Assembly (NCBI GenBank): GCA_016840695.1
Contig: JAEORV010000168.1
Coordinates: forward strand, 1-5,153
Source of the DNA: Promethearchaeota archaeon
Lineage (GTDB): Archaea; Asgardarchaeota; Lokiarchaeia; Sigyniarchaeales; SOKP01
Reading direction: 5' to 3'
Length of the DNA stretch: 5,153 bases
Of this stretch, positions 1 to 5,153 are shown one piece after another. Below the pieces are notes generated by a model. It saw nothing but the letters and a program-made list of their open reading frames with translations, was not told where the DNA came from and did no database searches. Made by a program: the position numbers and the translations under genes. How positions within the stretch are numbered: the first letter of the stretch is position 1; every line of letters starts with the position of its first letter.

Positions 1-18
1 CACGGGATAGTAATACTA

Positions 19-2253
19 ATGCGTAAAAAATCCATAGTAATCATACTATTTACAAGTGCTTCACTAATTACAGGCACATTTTTTGTAATTTTAATAGGAA
101 ATTTGTTGAATACTTCAGTACCGCCCGAAGTGATGTTTGAGCATTCTCCTATCTATATCAATGGAAATTCTGAATTGGATGATTTTTGCAATGGTTCAGA
201 TGGACTTTCGTGGGCTACAGCGCATGTGATTAAAAATTTCATCATTGATGCCAATGATACTGGAAGCGGTATCGAAATTCTTAATACAGACCGATATTTG
301 ATAATAAAAAACTGTCACGTCAATAATTCAGGCGATTTTAGCTATACTTCGACCTATGACTCTGGAATCGAACTTCATAATTGCACTAATGTTAAAATTA
401 CCAACTGTTTGTCGTATGATAATTATTATGGCATATCTCTTAGTGATAATTCTCATGATAATGAAATTTCTTTTAGTAACTTAAACTATAACAATCATTA
501 TGGAATATATTTAGAGAATTCAAACGACAATTTCATTACAGGAAACAATATTTCTTTTCATGATGGTGTCTCTGATTGTGGAATTTTCTTACGCTCTTCG
601 GACTCAAACAAGATTACTCATAATAACGTGACTTTTAACGATAGAGGAATGGAGATCTGGATGTCGGACGGCACTGTCATTGAAAATAATAATGCTTCCT
701 ATAGTCGAGATCACGGTATTCGCGTGAGAACTTCAAATAACTGCGAAATCAACGATAATATAGCAGGCAAAAATGGTGAATATGGTATTTTCTTGTATGA
801 TGACTCTTATATCACCACATTAAGAAACAACATAATGATTAACGATGGCTTGATGGTCGATGAATCATTTAATAATGACATAGATACTTCCAATTTAGTT
901 AATGGGAAACCAATTTATTATTATGATAGTCTAAATGGAGCAACGATTAATGGAGTTGAAAATGCAGGTCAAGTAATAATATCTAATTGCCAAAATTCCG
1001 TGATTTCAAATTGGAATATCTCGGATATCTCAGATGGAATAGTACTTTCTGGTTCTGATGACAACACTCTTAGCAATTGCAATGCCAGGGACAATTATTA
1101 TCACGGAATTTTAGTATTGCGCTCAGACAGAAACAACATCACAAATAATTATTTAACTAACAATGGTGTGCCTTGGGATGGGATAAATTATAATGTAGGG
1201 GGGATTTACCTGGACCACTCAAGTGATAATTCAGTTGATCATAATGTTTTTATCCACAACAATAGAGGCATTGACCTTTATTATGCGTTCTATAATAATA
1301 TTTCCGATAACTATTTTAAATACAATCTTAGAGGCGTATACATGTTCCACGGCGACAATAGTGATGTCTTTAATAATACCATGGACTATAATAGAAACGG
1401 AGTTCATTTAATTGGTACAATTCAGCATGAGATCTTGAATAACACAATTACTCATAGTGATTATGGAATTTATATATCTGGGGCTAGCGATAATATCATA
1501 TCTAGTAATAACTTATTATTAAATGATAATGGGTCGAATAATTGTGGGATTTATATGCGATATAGTGACAGAAACATTATTTCAGATAATAATATATTAT
1601 ATAACGATCGCTGGGGGATGTATATCCAAGATTCAGATAACAACACGATATTAAATAATGATATTTCTCATGCCGCAGGAGAAGATGGAATTTTCTTTTG
1701 GACTTCACATGGAAATGATGTAATAAATAATACTATATCTCACAACGATTATAGTGGACTTTATTTCTATGATTCGAACGATAACACGATAATTGGGAAT
1801 AATATAACGGAAAATGGTGTAGTAGGAATTTATGGTGATTATGCAGATAATAACGACTTTATTTGCAATAATATTTCTTACAATACCTTTGGAATTTACT
1901 TTTTTTCTAGTTCTAATAACAATACTATATGGAGTAATAACACCGTTTCAGATAATACTAACACCGACGTCATGGGAACACCAACCATCAATGAACCTGT
2001 TGATTATGCATATATAGTTGGAACTACAAGCCATAACATCACGTGGAATCCTAATCAATGGAATACAAGTCCTAATTATTATATCATATTGAGGAATGGA
2101 GCGCTTATTGCTAATAATACATGGAGTGGTGGTAATATAGTCGAATACATCGACGGACTGTCTGTAGGTACATACAAATATACTTGTACGGCATATGCAA
2201 CGAATGGAAATAGAGCAAGAGATACAGTAGTAATAACCGTTAAATCTACCTAA
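19..2253 (+). CDS. Exported NosD-like right-handed beta-helix surface protein with C-terminal Ig/FN3-like domain
   Basis: A 744-residue protein of the NosD/CASH parallel beta-helix type, probably displayed on the outer cell surface. The N-terminus is MRKK followed by a hydrophobic stretch (about residues 5-30), fitting a signal peptide or signal anchor. Residues about 70-648 form Asn-rich rungs marked by G-I/V/M-x-L/I/M motifs spaced 22-24 residues apart. The ladder is broken by a NosD-type module (about 270-335) containing VNGKPIYYY and NAGQVII. Residues about 655-744 form a separate beta-sandwich-like domain with GLSVGTYKYT near its end. About 23 N-x-S/T sequons suggest heavy N-glycosylation. 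No transmembrane segment follows the last domain and there is no lipobox Cys, so any anchoring would be N-terminal. No enzymatic motif is visible; by family it could bind or cleave polysaccharide or act as an adhesin or scaffold, but the function is unknown. There is no in-frame stop in bases 1-18, so an upstream start cannot be excluded; the MRKK n-region favours this ATG. Confidence 0.9.
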   Translation: MRKKSIVIILFTSASLITGTFFVILIGNLLNTSVPPEVMFEHSPIYINGNSELDDFCNGSDGLSWATAHVIKNFIIDANDTGSGIEILNTDRYLIIKNCHVNNSGDFSYTSTYDSGIELHNCTNVKITNCLSYDNYYGISLSDNSHDNEISFSNLNYNNHYGIYLENSNDNFITGNNISFHDGVSDCGIFLRSSDSNKITHNNVTFNDRGMEIWMSDGTVIENNNASYSRDHGIRVRTSNNCEINDNIAGKNGEYGIFLYDDSYITTLRNNIMINDGLMVDESFNNDIDTSNLVNGKPIYYYDSLNGATINGVENAGQVIISNCQNSVISNWNISDISDGIVLSGSDDNTLSNCNARDNYYHGILVLRSDRNNITNNYLTNNGVPWDGINYNVGGIYLDHSSDNSVDHNVFIHNNRGIDLYYAFYNNISDNYFKYNLRGVYMFHGDNSDVFNNTMDYNRNGVHLIGTIQHEILNNTITHSDYGIYISGASDNIISSNNLLLNDNGSNNCGIYMRYSDRNIISDNNILYNDRWGMYIQDSDNNTILNNDISHAAGEDGIFFWTSHGNDVINNTISHNDYSGLYFYDSNDNTIIGNNITENGVVGIYGDYADNNDFICNNISYNTFGIYFFSSSNNNTIWSNNTVSDNTNTDVMGTPTINEPVDYAYIVGTTSHNITWNPNQWNTSPNYYIILRNGALIANNTWSGGNIVEYIDGLSVGTYKYTCTAYATNGNRARDTVVITVKST
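31..108 (+). other. Signal peptide or N-terminal membrane anchor of the beta-helix protein
   Basis: Residues about 5-30 are almost entirely hydrophobic and follow the basic start MRKK, the n-region/h-region layout of a Sec signal. A clear small-x-small cleavage site is not obvious after the hydrophobic core, which runs into NTSVPPE, so a retained signal anchor is as likely as a cleaved peptide. The first Cys is residue 57, which rules out a lipoprotein signal. Confidence 0.75.
268..1962 (+). repeat. Beta-helix rung repeats (about 21 G-I-x-L units)
   Basis: The rung glycines fall at residues 84, 116, 138, 162, 188, 210, 233, 256, 340, 363, 395, 417, 439, 461, 483, 510, 533, 557, 580, 603 and 625. 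Most steps are 22-24 residues, one turn of a right-handed parallel beta-helix. Longer steps occur at 84-116 and 363-395 (32 each), 162-188 (26) and 483-510 (27), which imply loops bulging from the helix. The 84-residue step from 256 to 340 is the NosD-type module. Each rung is typically followed by S/D-x-N-x-I and N-N-x-I/T segments, giving the Asn ladders usual in such proteins. The DNA is correspondingly rich in AAT, AAC and GAT codons. Confidence 0.88.
826..1023 (+). other. NosD-type inserted module within the beta-helix
   Basis: Residues about 270-335 leave the GI-rung pattern and carry landmarks that recur in archaeal NosD-like proteins as I remember them: NLVNGKPIYYY, then NAGQVIISNC, then NSVISNWNIS leading back into a normal rung at SDGIVL. 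The segment probably forms irregular, wider coils or a lateral hairpin on the helix. It splits the rung array into an N-terminal block of 8 rungs and a C-terminal block of 13. Its function is not known; in the wider family it is a conserved structural element rather than a recognised active site. Confidence 0.6.
1981..2250 (+). other. C-terminal Ig/FN3-like beta-sandwich domain
   Basis: From about residue 655 the Asn-ladder pattern stops and the sequence turns into alternating beta strands with P-x-I-x-x-P near the start, GTTSHNITWNP, Y-Y-I-I-L-R-N-G, an IDGL turn, VGTYKYTCTA and DTVVITV at the end. This strand order and the G-x-Y-x-Y-x-C/x-A core are typical of Ig-like or fibronectin type III-like modules on archaeal surface proteins. 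The protein ends right after the final strand, so the domain is exposed at the C-terminus and may bind a partner or cap the beta-helix. The exact fold family cannot be settled by eye. Confidence 0.6.
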
Positions 2254-2259
2254 TTTTTT
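2254..2259 (+). terminator. Oligo-T terminator after the beta-helix gene
   Basis: Six T residues directly follow the TAA stop codon, without a preceding hairpin. Archaeal RNA polymerase often stops at such tracts. The next gene has its own TATA-like element, which supports an end of transcription here, but a T6 run in AT-rich DNA is weak evidence alone. Confidence 0.4.
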
Positions 2260-2343
2260 ATTAAAAGTAAAAACAATAAGATTTAGCTATTTTATGTCTT
2301 ATTTTAAATACATGAAGTAATTTTCTTCCATTTCAATATTAGG

Positions 2344-2360
2344 ACAAAGTTTTATAAAAT
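2344..2360 (+). promoter_or_regulatory. Archaeal BRE/TATA-box promoter for the FGGY kinase gene
   Basis: ACAAAG (2344-2349, purine-rich like a TFB recognition element) is followed at once by TTTTATAAAAT (2350-2360), a close match to the archaeal TATA box. The centre of the box is about 32 bases before the ATG at 2387. With the usual 25-27 base distance, transcription would start near 2380-2382 and leave a leader of only 5-7 bases. The remainder of the 2254-2386 gap holds no gene that I can see. Confidence 0.6.
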
Positions 2361-2376
2361 ATAAAATTAAATAAAA

Positions 2377-2382
2377 AGTGAT
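2377..2382 (+). promoter_or_regulatory. Possible ribosome-binding site / competing GTG start before the kinase
   Basis: AGTGAT lies 4 bases before ATG 2387 and resembles the GGTGAT part of the archaeal anti-16S Shine-Dalgarno sequence with one mismatch. The GTG within it (2378) could itself start the same frame three codons earlier, adding the residues M-I-T; an in-frame TAA at 2372-2374 blocks anything further upstream. The predicted transcription start lies at or just after this GTG, and LDIGTT normally sits a few residues from the N-terminus in this family, so I prefer the ATG. Confidence 0.35.
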
Positions 2383-2386
2383 TACA

Positions 2387-3952
2387 ATGGGAAGTTATAT
2401 TTTAGTTTTAGACATAGGAACGACCAATATTAAAGGGTTCCTGTTTGATAAGAAAGGAGAAATCGTAGAGCAAACAAAAAGAAGACCCAAGTATATTTTA
2501 GATGAACCAGGACAAGTAGAGCAGGATCCAAAAGAAATTTGGGAAATGAGTCGTCAAGTATTAGAAGAAATCATATCTACAAAAAGTTTAAAAGCCGATG
2601 ATATTGATTCTTTAGCAATTTCCACTCAGAGAGCGTCATTTCTTTTATGGAATAAAAGTACAGGAGAACCTTATACAAACATAATCACTTGGCAAGATAC
2701 AAGATGTGCTGAGTTTGCTGAAAAAGCATCAAATAAATTTAATTTTAAGGCGATTCGAGGGTTAATGAAAGTTCTCACAAAAGTTTCAAAAAATCCATTT
2801 TTTATCACGGCGAGCCAATTAAGGTTTAATTCTGATTACGCTTCAGCACGAACTGGATATCTATTAGCAACGAATCCAGAGATTAAAAAAGTTATAGAAC
2901 AGAAAGACACAGCATGGGGCACGATTGACACTTGGATATTATGGAATTTAACAGAAGGTAAGGTTCACGCAACAGACTGCACCAATGCATCATCCACTGG
3001 ACTTCTAGATCCGTTCAAACTCGTTTGGAACTCGATAATATACAAGACATTTAAAATACCCACGCATATTTTACCCAAGATATTAGCATCAAGAGGAAAT
3101 TTTGGGAGTACAACGCTTTTTGGAGGAGGAAAAATTCTAATTAATTCTATCATGGCCGACCAACAAGCATCTTTATTTGCGCTATTTGCTGGCGCACCTA
3201 AAGTTGGAGATGTTAAATGTACTAACGGTACGGGAACTTTTGTCGATATTTTTACTGGTGAAAAACCAACTGCTTCAAAAAGAAAGCTATATCCATTAGT
3301 TGCATGGGGAGTGAACGACGAGGAGGGAAATATAAAACCTTTCTATCTCTTAGAGGGACTATCACATAATACAGGGAACATTATTGATTACATTGGATCT
3401 GAACTAGGATTTTATTCTGAACCTACAGAAACAGAAACCATGGCTTTAAGCGTAGCAGATTCAAAAGATCCGGTATTTTTTGTACCAAGCCTAACTAGTG
3501 GATTATCCTTTCCATGGTGGGACGAGACAAGTAAAGCAGCGATTTTCGGTATCTCACTGAGCACAAAAAAGGAGCATATCGTTAAGGCGGTTTTGGAAGG
3601 AATCTGCTATAGAATTAAAGACATTGTAGAGGGCATTGTAAAGGACACGAAAATTAATCTCAAACAAATCAGACTTGATGGGGGAGTATCGCAAAATAAA
3701 TTTGTTCTTCAGTTTTTAAGCAATATTTTAGGAATTGAAGTTGAACATACTGGAAATCCAGAAACTACTGCGTTGGGTACCGCATTTATGGCGGGTTTAG
3801 AAACAGGTTTCTGGAAGAGTCAAGAAGATTTAAGCGAGATTATAAAAGTAGATAAAGTTTACACCCCACAATTAACTGCAAAAGAGATTAAAGAAAAATA
3901 TGAATTTTGGAAGGATGTTATTTCCCGTTCCTTACACTATTCAAATAACTAA
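2387..3952 (+). CDS. FGGY-family carbohydrate kinase, glycerol kinase 5 (GK5)-like
   Basis: A 521-residue cytosolic kinase of the FGGY family, the usual length, expected to transfer phosphate from ATP to a polyol or sugar. Motifs in order: N-terminal phosphate loop LDIGTTNIKG (8-17); substrate-site segment STQRAS (79-84); GTIDTW (178-183); TDCTNAS (196-202); ADQQA with the likely catalytic base Asp258; ATP-phosphate motif NGTGTF (280-285); adenosine motif DGGVSQN (431-437); and ALGTAFMAG (462-470). GTIDTW, TNAS and DQQA place it with glycerol kinases rather than xylulo- or ribulokinases. However, the Glu that follows Arg in the GlpK motif QRET is Ala here, and the Tyr of GlpK's PYFSG appears to be Phe, followed by a longer segment (about 115-165). 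Those features and the STQRA wording match eukaryotic GK5 as I recall it, so glycerol is plausible but unproven. It has its own TATA-like promoter and no glycerol-3-phosphate dehydrogenase or transporter beside it. The other possible start is GTG at 2378. Confidence 0.92.
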   Translation: MGSYILVLDIGTTNIKGFLFDKKGEIVEQTKRRPKYILDEPGQVEQDPKEIWEMSRQVLEEIISTKSLKADDIDSLAISTQRASFLLWNKSTGEPYTNIITWQDTRCAEFAEKASNKFNFKAIRGLMKVLTKVSKNPFFITASQLRFNSDYASARTGYLLATNPEIKKVIEQKDTAWGTIDTWILWNLTEGKVHATDCTNASSTGLLDPFKLVWNSIIYKTFKIPTHILPKILASRGNFGSTTLFGGGKILINSIMADQQASLFALFAGAPKVGDVKCTNGTGTFVDIFTGEKPTASKRKLYPLVAWGVNDEEGNIKPFYLLEGLSHNTGNIIDYIGSELGFYSEPTETETMALSVADSKDPVFFVPSLTSGLSFPWWDETSKAAIFGISLSTKKEHIVKAVLEGICYRIKDIVEGIVKDTKINLKQIRLDGGVSQNKFVLQFLSNILGIEVEHTGNPETTALGTAFMAGLETGFWKSQEDLSEIIKVDKVYTPQLTAKEIKEKYEFWKDVISRSLHYSNN

Positions 3953-3958
3953 GTAATA

Positions 3959-3977
3959 TTTTTATTTTTTATTTTTT
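3959..3977 (+). terminator. Multiple oligo-T terminator after the kinase gene
   Basis: Three T runs (T5, T6, T6), separated by single A residues, begin six bases after the TAA stop codon. No hairpin precedes them, as is normal for archaeal intrinsic termination. This is the strongest terminator-like signal in the window and marks the end of the kinase transcript. Confidence 0.6.
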
Positions 3978-4048
3978 ATTAATGGATTAACGAAATTTCT
4001 ATTCTTATACTTAAGATATTTTAACACTTGATTAATTAAACATGACCA

Positions 4049-4101
4049 TTTATGAGTTTTAGAAAAATATTTTTTGAACCATTAATTTCACCACTCATAA
4101 A
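4049..4101. repeat. Weak inverted repeat in the gap upstream of the hydrolase
   Basis: TTTATGAGT (4049-4057) is the exact reverse complement of ACTCATAAA (4093-4101), a 9-base pair of arms 35 bases apart. A 12-base palindrome AAAAATATTTTT (4063-4074) lies between them, and an 8-base palindrome TTAATTAA is just upstream (4032-4039). The right arm overlaps the expected TATA position for a leaderless hydrolase transcript, so a regulator-binding role is conceivable. In DNA this AT-rich such matches are also expected by chance. The 3953-4125 gap otherwise shows only the T-tracts; I see no gene in it. Confidence 0.25.
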
Positions 4102-4104
4102 ACG
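4094..4104 (+). promoter_or_regulatory. Weak TATA-like element before the alpha/beta hydrolase gene
   Basis: CTCATAAAACG is centred about 26-27 bases before ATG 4126, where a TATA box should lie if the transcript is leaderless. The match is partial and the neighbouring GATATTTTA (4104-4112) competes with it. The main support is position and the lack of any Shine-Dalgarno-like sequence before the start codon. Confidence 0.3.
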
Positions 4105-4125
4105 ATATTTTAACATTCATAATTC

Positions 4126-4959
4126 ATGCCTTATTTCAATAACCAAGATGGTTACAACCTCTATTATTCGGATATCAACGGTGATAGAGAAGAGAACGAG
4201 GGGACAATTATCTTACTCCACGGGTTCGCATCATCTGTTGCTTTTTTTAAATCGCAAATAAAGGTATTAAAGGAAGATTATCGAATAATTGCTTTTGATG
4301 CGTTAGGGCATGGTAGAAGCGATCATCCTAAGGAAGTAAACCTATCAAAGAATCTAAGGCATGAAATAATAAGGGATTTAGAAGATCTCTTGAATTTTTT
4401 AGGCGTGACTGAAAAATATGGCATCGTTGGTCATTCTTTAGTCGGGGGAATGATTGGACAATTATTTAGCATGAAACATCCAGACGAGGTTAAATTTCTC
4501 ATTCTATTAAATTCAGGTTATATAATGATCGATAACGTGATAAGAAATATCTTTTACAACTTGCTCCCTTACTTCATCCGGATGAATTTTCTTGAAGTTG
4601 TTGCTAATTCTGTAGAAGATGTCCTTGATAAAATCATCCCATATATCATTGCGGCATTGTCAGATAACATAACTGAATCTGTATTTACAAAGGAAGAGCT
4701 AACCATGAAAATTGAGGATCAAATATTTAGGATGATAAGCGAAATTCACGATTACGATCCTTCAAGCATTCAATGCCCTACTCTTATCATAGGAGGGAGA
4801 TTAGATAATTTTGCTCCACATATCATGTCAGAAGAATTAGATAAAAAAATTGCCAATTCAAGGCTAGAAATTATCGACATGGCAGGACATTTCGCTCCTG
4901 CGCAACGTAAGGATATTGTCAATCGATTGATATGTGATTTTATAAAAAATCCAAAGTGA
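4126..4959 (+). CDS. Alpha/beta hydrolase fold protein, substrate unknown
   Basis: A 277-residue cytosolic alpha/beta hydrolase with no signal peptide. The oxyanion-hole motif HGF is at 32-34, AFDALGHGRSDHP (56-68) is the typical strand-4/turn segment, the nucleophile is Ser104 in GHSLVGG, the acid is Asp227 in GGRLDNFAP, and the catalytic His is His255 in AGHFAP. Residues about 130-205 form a helical lid that normally sets substrate choice. The length is usual for esterases, lipases and C-C hydrolases of this fold, and motifs alone cannot tell them apart. The elbow is odd: G-H-S-L-V-G-G has Val where the canonical G-x-S-x-G has Gly, as if one residue were inserted. The start is well fixed, because an in-frame TAA at 4120-4122 lies just before the ATG and the protein opens with the common N-terminal strands. 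It follows a strong T-tract, so is probably transcribed separately from the kinase; it may run on into the MazG-like gene 49 bases downstream. Confidence 0.9.
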   Translation: MPYFNNQDGYNLYYSDINGDREENEGTIILLHGFASSVAFFKSQIKVLKEDYRIIAFDALGHGRSDHPKEVNLSKNLRHEIIRDLEDLLNFLGVTEKYGIVGHSLVGGMIGQLFSMKHPDEVKFLILLNSGYIMIDNVIRNIFYNLLPYFIRMNFLEVVANSVEDVLDKIIPYIIAALSDNITESVFTKEELTMKIEDQIFRMISEIHDYDPSSIQCPTLIIGGRLDNFAPHIMSEELDKKIANSRLEIIDMAGHFAPAQRKDIVNRLICDFIKNPK

Positions 4960-4987
4960 ATATTACATAATACAATAAGGGAATTTC

Positions 4988-4993
4988 TTTTTT
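4988..4993 (+). terminator. Possible oligo-T terminator between hydrolase and MazG-like gene
   Basis: A T6 run lies 28 bases after the hydrolase stop and 15 bases before the next start codon. It could end the hydrolase transcript or simply be part of an AT-rich promoter. TTACATAAT (4962-4970) upstream is a weak TATA candidate for the next gene. The evidence does not settle whether the two genes share a transcript. Confidence 0.25.
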
Positions 4994-5008
4994 AGCACAT
5001 GCATTCTC

Positions 5009-5153
5009 ATGCCCGAAAATAACGATTACATCACTTCAGTATTTTATTTTAAGGAACAAGTACAAAAATTTGTAGAAGAACGTGGTTGGACCGAATTTCA
5101 CACTCCAAAAAATTTAGTACAAGCACTGAATTGTGAAGCAGGTGAACTTTCTC
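5009..5153 (+). CDS. MazG-like nucleotide pyrophosphohydrolase, N-terminal part (runs off the window)
   Basis: Only the first 48 residues are present; the gene continues past the right edge. F-V-E-E-R-G-W (21-27), the FHTPKNL segment (30-36) and EAGELS (43-48) match the start of the small all-alpha MazG/dCTPase group (dCTPP1-like), whose members hydrolyse NTPs or dNTPs to NMP plus pyrophosphate and clean the nucleotide pool. Glu43 and Glu46 would be the first pair of Mg2+ ligands (E-x-x-E); the second metal-binding motif lies outside the window. Such proteins are usually about 100-130 residues. The ATG at 5009 is the only ATG in frame after a TAA at 4976-4978. An earlier ATG at 4999 opens another frame that ends after seven codons. 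No Shine-Dalgarno sequence is visible. Confidence 0.85.
   Translation, partial: MPENNDYITSVFYFKEQVQKFVEERGWTEFHTPKNLVQALNCEAGELS

Noticed and set aside
1223..1411. A 62-codon open frame inside the beta-helix gene
   Set aside because: It is a shifted reading of the repeated AAT/AAC/GAT codons, giving an Ile/Thr-rich artefact. The main frame has clear rung periodicity throughout.
1832..2017. A 61-codon open frame near the end of the beta-helix gene, rich in hydrophobic residues
   Set aside because: It looks membrane-like only because the Asn codon ladders read as Ile/Leu/Phe/Thr in the shifted frame. It crosses the domain boundary of the real protein without any start signal.
19..2253. Copper-site maturation factor NosD of nitrous oxide reductase
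   Set aside because: Only the beta-helix fold and the NosD-type module are shared. No nos genes are adjacent, and the C-terminal Ig-like domain and high sequon count fit a surface protein better.
2965..3153. A 62-codon open frame on the minus strand within the kinase gene
   Set aside because: It is antisense to the TNAS to DQQA region of a strongly supported kinase and has no promoter or recognisable motif.
4049..4101. Operator for a specific regulator upstream of the hydrolase
   Set aside because: The 9-base arms are far apart and the DNA is very AT-rich, so a match of this size is expected by chance; no regulator gene is nearby. It is kept only as a low-confidence repeat.
4052..4261. A 69-codon open frame (start MSFRKIFFEP) just before and overlapping the hydrolase
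   Set aside because: Most of it lies over the hydrolase N-terminus in another frame, and the translated overlap has no domain character. The hydrolase frame there carries the well-supported opening strands and HGF motif. Its first 24 codons lie in the AT-rich gap and show no recognisable signal.
1..5153. A multi-gene novel system such as a defence island, CRISPR array, transposon or biosynthetic cluster
   Set aside because: I found no direct repeat-spacer pattern, terminal inverted repeats, transposase, nuclease or toxin motifs. The four genes have unrelated roles and mostly separate transcription signals.

Overview
The window is AT-rich and archaeal in character. It carries four genes, all on the + strand: three complete and one cut by the right edge. 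Archaeal signs are a TATA-box-like element about 30 bases before a start codon, oligo-T tracts after stop codons in place of hairpin terminators, very short or absent leaders, and heavy use of ATA, AGA and AGG codons. Three traits together resemble Asgard archaea (Loki-like lineages): a large Asn-rich NosD-type beta-helix surface protein ending in a small Ig/FN3-like domain, a eukaryote-like FGGY kinase, and a stand-alone alpha/beta hydrolase. This placement comes from memory of protein style, not from a search, and is only moderately secure.

Layout: (1) 19-2253 encodes a 744-residue exported right-handed beta-helix protein with about 21 regular rungs, a NosD-type insertion module in the middle and a C-terminal beta-sandwich domain. 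(2) 2254-2386 is a gap holding an oligo-T tract and a good TATA-like promoter. (3) 2387-3952 encodes an FGGY carbohydrate kinase that looks closer to the eukaryotic GK5 type of glycerol kinase than to bacterial GlpK. (4) 3953-4125 is a gene-free, very AT-rich gap with a strong oligo-T terminator and weak inverted repeats. (5) 4126-4959 encodes an alpha/beta hydrolase with a complete catalytic triad but an unusual nucleophile elbow. (6) 5009-5153 is the start of a MazG-like nucleotide pyrophosphohydrolase that continues beyond the window.

The genes share an orientation, but the 133- and 173-base gaps with T-tracts suggest the first three are separate transcription units. Only the hydrolase and the MazG-like gene (49-base gap) might be co-transcribed. 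No common pathway joins them: one is a cell-surface protein, one a polyol or sugar kinase, one a hydrolase of unknown substrate, and one a nucleotide-pool enzyme. I see no mobile element, CRISPR array, RNA gene or obviously new multi-gene system. The most notable points are the GK5-like kinase and the internal architecture of the beta-helix protein.
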